A stretch of 16,587 nt of DNA from JBCDBH01 sp039184055 (GTDB lineage: Bacteria > Acidobacteriota > Thermoanaerobaculia > Multivoradales > J023), in contig JBCDBH010000100.1 in the NCBI GenBank assembly GCA_039184055.1, positions 1 through 16,587 on the forward strand, read 5' to 3'. Below the pieces are notes generated by a model that had not been told where the DNA came from, did no database searches, and saw only the letters and a list, made by a program, of their open reading frames with translations. Position numbers and translations under genes: made by a program. Below, piece by piece: positions 8,728 to 14,915 of this stretch. How positions within the stretch are numbered: the first letter of the stretch is position 1; the number at the start of each line of letters is the position of its first letter.

Positions 8728-9543
8728 ATGGAGATCATGATCCATCCAAGCGCTGTCGTCGCTGACGACGCGGTTCTCGAACCCGGTGTTCGGGTCGACG
8801 CCCTGGCCGTGGTCGGTCCCGGGGTGAGCCTCGGTGCCGGCACGCACGTCATGAGTGGCGCGCAGGTCCAAGGCCCCACGACCATGGGGCGGGACAATCG
8901 GATCTTTCCGCACGCCATGATCGGTTTCGAACCGCAAGATCTCAAGTTTCAGGGTGAAGAGACGCGGCTCGAAGTCGGTGACGGCAATCAATTCCGTGAA
9001 GGGTGCACGATCCACCGAGGGACCACGCAAGATCGCGGCGTCACCCGGATCGGCAGCCACAACCTCTTCATGGTCAACACCCACGTCGCGCACGATTGCA
9101 CGGTTGGCGATCACACCGTATTCGCCAACAACGCCACGCTGGCCGGTCACGTCGAGGTGCAAGATCACGCGGTGATCAGTGCCTTCACCTCGGTCCAACA
9201 GTTTTGTCGGGTCGGTCGTCACGCTTATATCGGCGGCTACTCGGTGTTGATTCGCGACAGCCTGCCGTTCGTCAAGACGGTCGGTGTCAAGCCGGCGTGT
9301 TACGGCGTCAACCGGATCGGTCTCGAGCGTCGTGGCTTCGAAAGTGACGCCATCAAGGCGATCGAACGCGCCTATCGTCTTTTGGTGCGGAGCAAGCTCG
9401 CCCGATCCACGGCGGTCGAACGGATCGTCGCCGAGGAAGGCGGGCGACCCGAAATCGATTTTCTCGTCGAGTTCATCCAGGGCTCGCAACGTGGCGTCAT
9501 TACCAGTCTGCCCGGACGAGCTGGGCATCGGGGGGCAGCGTGA
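8728..9543 (+). CDS. lpxA: LpxA, acyl-ACP--UDP-GlcNAc O-acyltransferase (variant active-site region)
   Basis: First enzyme of lipid A synthesis, moving a 3-hydroxyacyl chain from ACP to the 3-position of a UDP-sugar. The 271-residue protein is a hexapeptide beta-helix to about residue 185, then a helical C-terminus with GLERRGF, as in E. coli LpxA. The catalytic His is His122 in THVAHDCTVG (E. coli His125), and LAGH His141 matches His144. Two departures from the E. coli pattern stand out. Gln157 replaces His160 in the usual VHQFC motif (here VQQFC), with SAF in place of the preceding GGM. The segment VGVKPACYGVN replaces a GNHATPFGVN-like stretch. The start could be ATG 8728 or ATG 8737 (MIHPSAVV); neither has a strong ribosome site. 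The stop overlaps the next gene by four bases (GTGA). Confidence 0.93.
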   Translation: MEIMIHPSAVVADDAVLEPGVRVDALAVVGPGVSLGAGTHVMSGAQVQGPTTMGRDNRIFPHAMIGFEPQDLKFQGEETRLEVGDGNQFREGCTIHRGTTQDRGVTRIGSHNLFMVNTHVAHDCTVGDHTVFANNATLAGHVEVQDHAVISAFTSVQQFCRVGRHAYIGGYSVLIRDSLPFVKTVGVKPACYGVNRIGLERRGFESDAIKAIERAYRLLVRSKLARSTAVERIVAEEGGRPEIDFLVEFIQGSQRGVITSLPGRAGHRGAA

Positions 9544-10463
9544 CCAAGAAGCTTCGTTGTGGTGTCATCGGTACCGGCGCTCTCGGCCGTCACCATGTGC
9601 GGATCCTCGCCGCCTTGCCCGAGGCGGATCTGATCGGCATCTACGATCTGCGACCCGAGGTCGCGGCGCAGCTCGCGCGTGAGCACGGTACGACCAGCTT
9701 CGGCTCGATCGACGAGCTCGCCTCCGAAGTCGAGGCGGTGGTGCTCGCCGTACCGACCTACGCGCACGCTCAGATCGGTACCAAGCTCTTGGCGCGCGGC
9801 CTGCATCTGATGGTCGAAAAACCGATGGCGTCGAGTCTCGAAGAGGCCGATCAGCTGATGGCCGCGAAGCAGCCCGGCAAGGCGCTCGGGGTCGGTCACG
9901 TCGAGTTCTACAACCCCGCGGTGCAAGCTCTGCTCGGCGTCGATGCCAAGCCTCGTTTCGTCGAGGTTCAGCGACTGTCGCCGTTCTCGCCACGCAGCCT
10001 CGATGTCGATGTGATCTTGGATCTGATGATTCACGATCTGCAGATCATCCACGCGTATGACCCGAGCCCGATCCGTGAGATTCGCGGCACGGGTATCGAG
10101 GTTCTGTCGTCACGTGTCGATATCGCCAACGCGCGGATCGAGCTCGAGTCGGGACTGGTCGCCAATCTGACCGCCTCACGCGTGTCGGCGGAGAGCGTGC
10201 GCAAGCTGCGGGTGTTCTTGGAGAATCGCTATTTCTCCCTCGACTATCGCAAGCAGGAGATCAAGGGCTTCGGCTTGCGCAACGAGGGTGAGCAACGTTT
10301 GATCATGCCCGAGGACCTGAAGGTCGGGCGCTGCGAGCCACTACGCGCCGAGCTCGAGGCCTTTCTCGCCGCCTGTCGTGGCGAAGACGTCAAGTACGTC
10401 GATGGCACCCAGGGGCGGCGCGCGCTCGAGACCGCCTTGTCGGTGCGTCGGGCGATCGGCTGA
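9540..10463 (+). CDS. Gfo/Idh/MocA-family oxidoreductase, possible nucleotide-sugar 3-dehydrogenase
   Basis: NAD(P)-dependent dehydrogenase of the glucose-fructose oxidoreductase family; substrate not proven. The 307-residue protein begins with a Rossmann fold (GVIGTGALGRHH, 8-19) and a typical NAD-binding ribose end (IGIYDLRPE). EKP with Lys94 is the family's catalytic/structural motif. Asp161-x-x-x-His165 in DLMIHD matches the family's second active-site motif. The C-terminal half is alpha/beta, ending in a helix (RRALETALSVRRAI). The GTG start overlaps the lpxA stop (GTGA), so it is translated with lipid A enzymes. Known lpxA-linked members include GnnA of Acidithiobacillus and Leptospira, which oxidises UDP-GlcNAc at C3 before GnnB transamination. 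No GnnB-like aminotransferase is in this window, so GnnA is a hypothesis. lpxI and lpxB, frequent neighbours elsewhere, are absent here. Confidence 0.85.
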   Translation: MTKKLRCGVIGTGALGRHHVRILAALPEADLIGIYDLRPEVAAQLAREHGTTSFGSIDELASEVEAVVLAVPTYAHAQIGTKLLARGLHLMVEKPMASSLEEADQLMAAKQPGKALGVGHVEFYNPAVQALLGVDAKPRFVEVQRLSPFSPRSLDVDVILDLMIHDLQIIHAYDPSPIREIRGTGIEVLSSRVDIANARIELESGLVANLTASRVSAESVRKLRVFLENRYFSLDYRKQEIKGFGLRNEGEQRLIMPEDLKVGRCEPLRAELEAFLAACRGEDVKYVDGTQGRRALETALSVRRAIG

Positions 10464-10481
10464 CGGATCCTGGAGCGTTAC

Positions 10482-11360
10482 ATGACGAGTGATATGCGCA
10501 TCGGTGTCGTGGGTGGGAGTGGTTTGTACGCCATGTCGGGTCTCGACGTGGTCGAGGAACGAATCCTCGATACCCCGTTCGGAGCACCCAGCGGGCCTTT
10601 CGTGATCGGCGAGCTCGATGGCGAACGCGTGGTGTTCTTAGCGCGTCATGACACGGGCCACCGGCTCTTGCCGTCGGAGATCAACTATCGCGCCAATGTC
10701 TTTGCTTTCAAGACGCTCGGTGTCGAATGGTTGATCTCGGTGAGCGCGGTGGGCTCGATGAAGGAAGCCTACGAACCGCTCCACGTCGTGGTGCCCGATC
10801 AATTCATCGATCGTACGCGTCACCGGCCCGACACTTTCTTTGGTGACGGCATCGCCGCTCATGTGTCTCTGGCGGATCCGATTTCGGCTCAGCTCGCCGA
10901 CGTGCTCGCCGCCGCTGCGACGGAAGTCGGCGCGACGACTCATGTCGGTGGCACCTACCTGTGTATGGAAGGCCCCCAGTTTTCGACCCGGGCGGAGTCG
11001 AACCTGTATCGGTCGTGGGGTGTCGACGTGATCGGCATGACCAATCTCACCGAGGCGCGTCTGGCGCGCGAGGCGGAGATTTCCTACGCGACGTTGGCGA
11101 TGGTCACCGACTACGACTGCTGGCACGAGAGTGAAGAAGATGTTTCGGTGACTCAGCTGCTCCAGATCCTGCGGAAGAACGCTTCGACCGGGCAGGACAT
11201 CGTGCGTGCGGCGATTCGTCGTTTGTCCGGGCTCGAGCGCACCTGTCCGGCGCGTGACGCGCTGGCGACCGCGATCGTCACGCAGCCGGAGCACATGTCG
11301 GTCGAAGTTCGCGAACGTCTGGCGCCGATCATCGGACGCTATGTCGGCGACGCCAACTGA
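10482..11360 (+). CDS. mtnP: S-methyl-5'-thioadenosine phosphorylase (MTAP)
   Basis: Cleaves methylthioadenosine, a by-product of SAM-dependent polyamine or related synthesis, with phosphate to adenine and methylthioribose-1-phosphate. The 292-residue protein has the trimeric PNP/MTAP fold: phosphate-loop GGSGLY (11-16), RH at 55-56 followed by LLPSEINYRAN, and SAVGSMKE. MEGPQFSTRAES (162-173) and GMTNLTEARLAREAEI lead to TDYDCW (209-214), whose Asp is typical of adenine-selective MTAPs rather than guanine/hypoxanthine PNPs. RHDTGH replaces the RHGRGH seen in many relatives. ATG 10482 follows GGAG at seven bases; an inner ATG at 10494 is a weaker alternative. It is followed by surE after 14 bases. 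Apt downstream can recycle the adenine. Confidence 0.93.
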   Translation: MTSDMRIGVVGGSGLYAMSGLDVVEERILDTPFGAPSGPFVIGELDGERVVFLARHDTGHRLLPSEINYRANVFAFKTLGVEWLISVSAVGSMKEAYEPLHVVVPDQFIDRTRHRPDTFFGDGIAAHVSLADPISAQLADVLAAAATEVGATTHVGGTYLCMEGPQFSTRAESNLYRSWGVDVIGMTNLTEARLAREAEISYATLAMVTDYDCWHESEEDVSVTQLLQILRKNASTGQDIVRAAIRRLSGLERTCPARDALATAIVTQPEHMSVEVRERLAPIIGRYVGDAN

Positions 11361-11374
11361 GCGGAGGTCGAAGC

Positions 11375-12193
11375 TTGCGTATTCTGGTCACCAATGACGA
11401 CGGTATTTTCTCCGAGGGCATCACCGCGCTCGCCGAGGCGGTGAGTGAGCTCGGTGAGGTCGTGGTGGTGGCGCCCGACCGTGAGCAGAGCGCCAGCGGC
11501 CATTCGCTGACGCTGCACCGCCCACTACGGATTCGCCAGGTGCGTGAGCATTGGTACGCGGTGGACGGAACGCCCACGGATTGCGTCAACCTCGCGATCC
11601 AAGGTCTGCTCAAGGAGCAGCCACCTGATCTGGTGCTGTCGGGAATCAACTTCGGGGTGAACCTCGGCAACGACGTCACCTATTCGGGAACGGTGAGCGC
11701 GACCTTCGAGGCGAGCAACAACGGTTTGCCGGCGATCGCGTTCAGCCAAGAGATCGCGCCGGATTTTTCGTTTCCGGCGTCGGCGGCGAGGGCGCGTGAA
11801 TTGCTTCGCGCTTTGCTCGACAGCCAGGCCGGTGACAAGGGTCGCCTGCCGTCGGACCTGCTTCTCAACGTGAATTTTCCCGCCGTGTCGCCCAACGGCG
11901 TGCGCTTCGCGCGTCTCGGACAGCGTCACTATCTCCAAAGCGTGGTCGAGAAGGTCGATCCGCGCGGGCGTTCCTACTATTGGATCGGCGGCACGCCGAA
12001 TTGGGAAGAAGAAGAGGGTACCGATCAGCGTGCGGTGGCGGACGGGTGGATTTCGATCACGCCGCTTCACCTCGATCTGACCGACTATGGCGGTCTCGAG
12101 CGATTCGCCCCGATGCGTGACCTGCTCGCCGATTCCGGTTTGACCCTCGACGAGTCGGGCATCACCGACGAGCCGGAGGACGCCGGGTCGTGA
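11375..12193 (+). CDS. surE: SurE, 5'/3'-nucleotidase
   Basis: Metal-dependent phosphatase that hydrolyses nucleoside monophosphates, linked to stationary-phase survival. The 272-residue protein opens with the SurE signature ILVTNDDG; Asp8, Asp9, Ser39 and Asn92 (in SGIN) are the metal ligands known from family structures. VLSGINFGVNLGNDVTYSGTV is the core motif and ITPLHLDLTDYG closes the family domain, followed by a short acidic tail. The start is TTG, the only one among these genes, but a clear GCGGAGG precedes it and the signature begins at residue 2, so it is well supported. The stop overlaps pcm by four bases; surE-pcm linkage is conserved across many Gram-negatives. Confidence 0.95.
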   Translation: MRILVTNDDGIFSEGITALAEAVSELGEVVVVAPDREQSASGHSLTLHRPLRIRQVREHWYAVDGTPTDCVNLAIQGLLKEQPPDLVLSGINFGVNLGNDVTYSGTVSATFEASNNGLPAIAFSQEIAPDFSFPASAARARELLRALLDSQAGDKGRLPSDLLLNVNFPAVSPNGVRFARLGQRHYLQSVVEKVDPRGRSYYWIGGTPNWEEEEGTDQRAVADGWISITPLHLDLTDYGGLERFAPMRDLLADSGLTLDESGITDEPEDAGS

Positions 12194-12873
12194 CCACGCG
12201 GCGCACCGACGGCGAGCATCACCGCTGGGCGCGCGACAAGTTGATCCGAACCCTGGAGCGTCGCGGTATCCGTGATCGTCGTGTGCTCGATGCGCTGCGC
12301 GCCGTGCCGCGTCACCTGTTCATTCCGAGTGAGCAATTCAAGCAGCAGGCGTACGAAGACTACGCCTTGCCGATCGGAGCGGAACAGACCATCTCCCAGC
12401 CATGGGTGGTGGCGCGTATGACCGAGTTGCTCGGCGTCGACAGTGAGCACTCGGTGCTCGAAATCGGCACGGGATCGGGGTATCAATGCGCGGTGCTGGC
12501 CCAGCTGGCGCGGCGGGTGTACTCGCTCGAGCGCATCGGCGCGTTGGCTCGCAAGGCGATCGAACGGATCCGGAGCCTCGGCTTGACCAACGTCAAGATT
12601 CAGATTTTCGACGGCACGGTGGGGTGGAGTGACGTCGCGCCTTTCGACCGTGTCATGATCACCGCCGCCGCGCCGAGCGTACCCAAACCCTTGCTCGATC
12701 AACTCGCTACACCCGGGCGGTTGGTGGTACCGGAAGGGGAGCGCCACGAGCAACGCCTCGTGACATACATCAAGAATGAACAAGGCGCGGTTGGTCGTCA
12801 CGTCGGCGAGGCTGTGACCTTCGTGCCATTGATCGGTCGGCACGGTTGGTCAGCCAAGACCAGTGGCCGTTGA
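12190..12873 (+). CDS. pcm: Protein-L-isoaspartate O-methyltransferase
   Basis: Uses SAM to methylate isoaspartyl residues in aged proteins so they can revert to normal aspartate. The 227-residue protein has the PCMT signature: PIGAEQTISQPWVVARM (61-77), SAM-binding motif I EIGTGSGYQ (91-99), the following acidic loop in VYSLERI, and the DG-x-x-GW plus APFDRVMITAAAP motif II/III region. Length matches bacterial enzymes (about 205-230). The GTG start overlaps the surE stop (GTGA), pointing to translational coupling. Its C-terminus (GRHGWSAKTSGR) is slightly longer than the family core. Confidence 0.95.
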   Translation: MTTRRTDGEHHRWARDKLIRTLERRGIRDRRVLDALRAVPRHLFIPSEQFKQQAYEDYALPIGAEQTISQPWVVARMTELLGVDSEHSVLEIGTGSGYQCAVLAQLARRVYSLERIGALARKAIERIRSLGLTNVKIQIFDGTVGWSDVAPFDRVMITAAAPSVPKPLLDQLATPGRLVVPEGERHEQRLVTYIKNEQGAVGRHVGEAVTFVPLIGRHGWSAKTSGR

Positions 12874-12901
12874 ATCGATCGCGAGGAGCTCAACCCAGTC
12901 C

Positions 12902-13576
12902 ATGCTCGACAAACTCCATACTCTTCTGCACGACCTTCTTCTGTGGGTCGAGGGATTCGCCGCCACGCCGTACGGCGATTTCGCCCTGTTCGCGCTGGCC
13001 TTCGCGGAATCGAGCTTCTTTCCGATTCCACCCGATGTGCTGCTGATCGCGCTGTGTCTCGGCCAACCCGAGCAATCGCTCTACTTTGCGCTTCTGTGCA
13101 CGGCGGGCTCGGTGCTCGGTGGCCTATTCGGCTACGCGCTCGGCTCTTACGGTGGTCGGCCCTTGCTCATGCGCTTCTTCAATCACGACAAAGTCGCGGT
13201 GGTCGAGTCGCTATTCGATCGCTACAACGCCTGGGCCACGGGCATCGCCGGGTTGACGCCGATTCCGTACAAGCTTTTCACCGTCTCGGGCGGTGCGTTC
13301 GCGATCAACATCAAGATCTTCATCATCGCGTCGATCATCGGTCGCGGGTTGCGGTTCTTGGCGGTTGCGCTCTTGATCTACTTCTTCGGTGAGCCGATCA
13401 AGGAGTTCATCGATCAATATCTCGGACCGTTGACGATCGCCTTCGTGATTCTCCTGGTGGCGGGCTATTGGATTCTCGCGCGTGGCTTTCGCCGCGCGGG
13501 TGAAGATCGCGTCACTCCGGAAGACATGAGCGCTGACGACGATGCATCCGGCGATGGCGAGGGCGCACGTGCCTGA
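12902..13576 (+). CDS. DedA/YqaA-type (SNARE-associated/VTT domain) membrane protein
   Basis: Inner-membrane protein of the DedA/VTT superfamily; several members act in lipid scrambling or membrane homeostasis, but no specific substrate can be assigned here. The predicted 224 residues show an N-terminal amphipathic stretch, a re-entrant-type segment (LAFAESSFFPIPPDVLLIALCLG), a small-residue helix (AGSVLGGLFGYALGSYGG) and the hallmark GLTPIPYKLFTVSGGAF. Two further hydrophobic helices and a very acidic tail (EDMSADDDASGDGEG) follow. The SSFFPIPPD and TPIPYK motifs suit the YqaA subgroup. The start is uncertain: ATG 12902 has GAGGAG 13 bases upstream, whereas GTG 12863 would overlap pcm and has no clear ribosome site. 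The 3' end overlaps acyP. Confidence 0.85.
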   Translation: MLDKLHTLLHDLLLWVEGFAATPYGDFALFALAFAESSFFPIPPDVLLIALCLGQPEQSLYFALLCTAGSVLGGLFGYALGSYGGRPLLMRFFNHDKVAVVESLFDRYNAWATGIAGLTPIPYKLFTVSGGAFAINIKIFIIASIIGRGLRFLAVALLIYFFGEPIKEFIDQYLGPLTIAFVILLVAGYWILARGFRRAGEDRVTPEDMSADDDASGDGEGARA

Positions 13577-13856
13577 GGGTGCGCGGCAAACGGTGCGCTT
13601 CGTCGTGCGTGGCGTGGTCCAAGGAGTCGGTTTCCGCCACTTCACCGTGCTCAAGGCGCGCGCTTTGCGACTCGATGGCTGGGTGCGCAACGAAGCCGAT
13701 GGCTCGGTGGTGGTGACGGCGAGTGGTGATGCGGAAGCGCTCGAGCGGTTCGCAACCTTGCTCGAAAGCGGACCGCCGGCGGCTCAGGTGAGCGGCGTGC
13801 AACGCTCGGCCGCCGAAGCGATGACGCCAGGCGAGGGATTCGACGTTCGTCGTTGA
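13569..13856 (+). CDS. acyP: Acylphosphatase
   Basis: Small enzyme that hydrolyses carboxyl-phosphate bonds such as acetyl phosphate or 1,3-bisphosphoglycerate; physiological role in bacteria is unclear. With the GTG start at 13569 the protein has 95 residues, the usual family size. The catalytic Arg23 in VVQGVGFRHF and Asn41 in GWVRNEADGSV fall at the positions familiar from mammalian acylphosphatase, which together with an upstream GAGG supports this start. ATGs at 13542 and 13554 in the same frame are alternatives adding nine or five residues. The gene overlaps the end of the DedA-type gene by eight bases and is followed by apt after 24 bases. Confidence 0.92.
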   Translation: MPEGARQTVRFVVRGVVQGVGFRHFTVLKARALRLDGWVRNEADGSVVVTASGDAEALERFATLLESGPPAAQVSGVQRSAAEAMTPGEGFDVRR

Positions 13857-13880
13857 CGACGATCGACGGAGGAGGACACA

Positions 13881-14396
13881 GTGGACGACATCAAACGCTA
13901 TATTCGCGAGGTGCCGGATTTTCCCAAGCCGGGCATCCTTTTCTACGACATCACCACCTTGCTCCAAGACGCGCGTGGCTTGCGGTTGGTGCTCGATCGA
14001 TTCGGCGATCTCTTCGCTGATCTCGAGGTCGATAAGGTCGTTGGGATCGAGTCGCGTGGGTTTCTCTTCGGGCCGCACCTGGCGCATCGTCTCGATGCTG
14101 GCTTCGTACCGGTTCGAAAACCCGGCAAGCTACCTTCGACGACGCTCAAGCAGTCGTACGCGCTCGAGTACGGTACCGACCAGATCGAAATCCACAACGA
14201 TGCCTTGCGGCCGGGGGAACGGGTGCTGATCGTCGATGATTTGATCGCCACCGGGGGGACCGCCGCCGCGACCGCGCAGCTGGTGCAAGCGACCGGCGCC
14301 GAGATCACCGCGATGGGCTTTGTCATCGAGCTCACCTTTCTACCCGGGCGTGATCAGCTGGGCGGGCATCGCGTCGAGTCGTTGGTCACCTACTAG
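13881..14396 (+). CDS. apt: Adenine phosphoribosyltransferase
   Basis: Purine-salvage enzyme that makes AMP from adenine and PRPP. The 171-residue protein shows family motifs in order: IREVPDFPKPGILFYDIT (8-25), ESRGFLFG (57-64), RKPGKLP (79-85), the EYG motif (96-98) and the PRPP-binding loop RVLIVDDLIATGGT (114-127). Length is typical (170-180). GTG is the start, preceded by a strong GGAGGAGG. Apt is the natural partner of MtnP about 2.5 kb upstream, which releases adenine. An 81-base gap follows before the Roadblock-like gene. Confidence 0.96.
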   Translation: MDDIKRYIREVPDFPKPGILFYDITTLLQDARGLRLVLDRFGDLFADLEVDKVVGIESRGFLFGPHLAHRLDAGFVPVRKPGKLPSTTLKQSYALEYGTDQIEIHNDALRPGERVLIVDDLIATGGTAAATAQLVQATGAEITAMGFVIELTFLPGRDQLGGHRVESLVTY

Positions 14397-14428
14397 CTCC
14401 CTACGAGCGGGTGGGAATGCACAAGAAC

Positions 14429-14458
14429 TTGGTAACTCGGGTGGACATAAGGTAGCCT
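14429..14458 (+). promoter_or_regulatory. Weak candidate promoter upstream of the Roadblock-like gene and ftsY
   Basis: TTGGTA (14429-14434) and TAGCCT (14453-14458) are separated by 18 bases in the 81-base gap after apt. The -10 match is poor (TA...T only), but the gap is the longest between 4.2 kb and the end of the window, and a good ribosome site (CGGAGG) follows before ATG 14478. Eye match only. Confidence 0.25.
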
Positions 14459-14477
14459 CGGAGCGGAGGTAGCGCCG

Positions 14478-14849
14478 ATGTCGTTTCAATACACGCTCGC
14501 CAACTTGCTCGCCGATGCCCGCGATGCCATTGCGGTGCTTTTTCTCGACGACAGCGGAGAAGTCGTCGATCTCGCGTGCTCTCAGTACACGCCGTACGAG
14601 ATGAAAGTCGTGGGCGCGTACGTCGGTATTTACTTGCGCCAGCTCCACGGTGTTCTCGAACGCTCCGACCTCGGCGAACCCGAAGCGCTGCATATCGAGA
14701 AAGAGAATATCCACTTCTTCGCCACACCCCTGCCCGACGGTTATTATCTCGTCCTGGTGCAGGCATGTCCCGGCCTGGTGGCGCAAGCGCGCTACAGCCT
14801 GGAACGCGCGCGACGCGAGATTGCCCGCGAGATTTTCGACGAAGAATGA
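14478..14849 (+). CDS. Roadblock/LC7-like small protein
   Basis: Function unknown; I place it tentatively in the Roadblock/LC7 (MglB-like) fold, whose members regulate small GTPases. The 123-residue soluble protein shows the expected order: an N-terminal helix (FQYTLANLLADARD) and a strand pair AIAVLFLDDSGEVVDLA. A long helix follows (YEMKVVGAYVGIYLRQLHGVL), then strands EALHIEKENIHFFATPL and YYLVLVQA, then a charged C-terminal helix (AQARYSLERARREIAREIFDEE). There is no signal peptide or membrane segment. ATG 14478 follows CGGAGG at eight bases. The gene stands alone between apt and ftsY; no MglA-like GTPase is in the window. A Longin- or PAS-like fold cannot be excluded from sequence alone. 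Confidence 0.6.
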   Translation: MSFQYTLANLLADARDAIAVLFLDDSGEVVDLACSQYTPYEMKVVGAYVGIYLRQLHGVLERSDLGEPEALHIEKENIHFFATPLPDGYYLVLVQACPGLVAQARYSLERARREIAREIFDEE

Positions 14850-14850
14850 C

Positions 14851-14887
14851 ACGGCGCCTGGTCGCCGTTTGCGCGCCACGGCGATCG
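14851..14887 (+). promoter_or_regulatory. Alternative hairpins in the ftsY leader
   Basis: ACGGCG occurs at 14851-14856 and again at 14878-14883, with its complement CGCCGT at 14863-14868 between them. The central element can pair with either copy: an upstream hairpin with a 6-base loop, or a downstream one extended to TCGCCGT/ACGGCGA (plus flanking G-C and wobble pairs) with a 9-base loop. Only one can form at a time, as in attenuator-like switches. No T-run follows. It lies between the Roadblock-like gene and ftsY. Regulation is inferred, not shown. Confidence 0.35.
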
Positions 14888-14915
14888 AGCCGTAGGCCGC
14901 TTTGTGAGGCGATTC

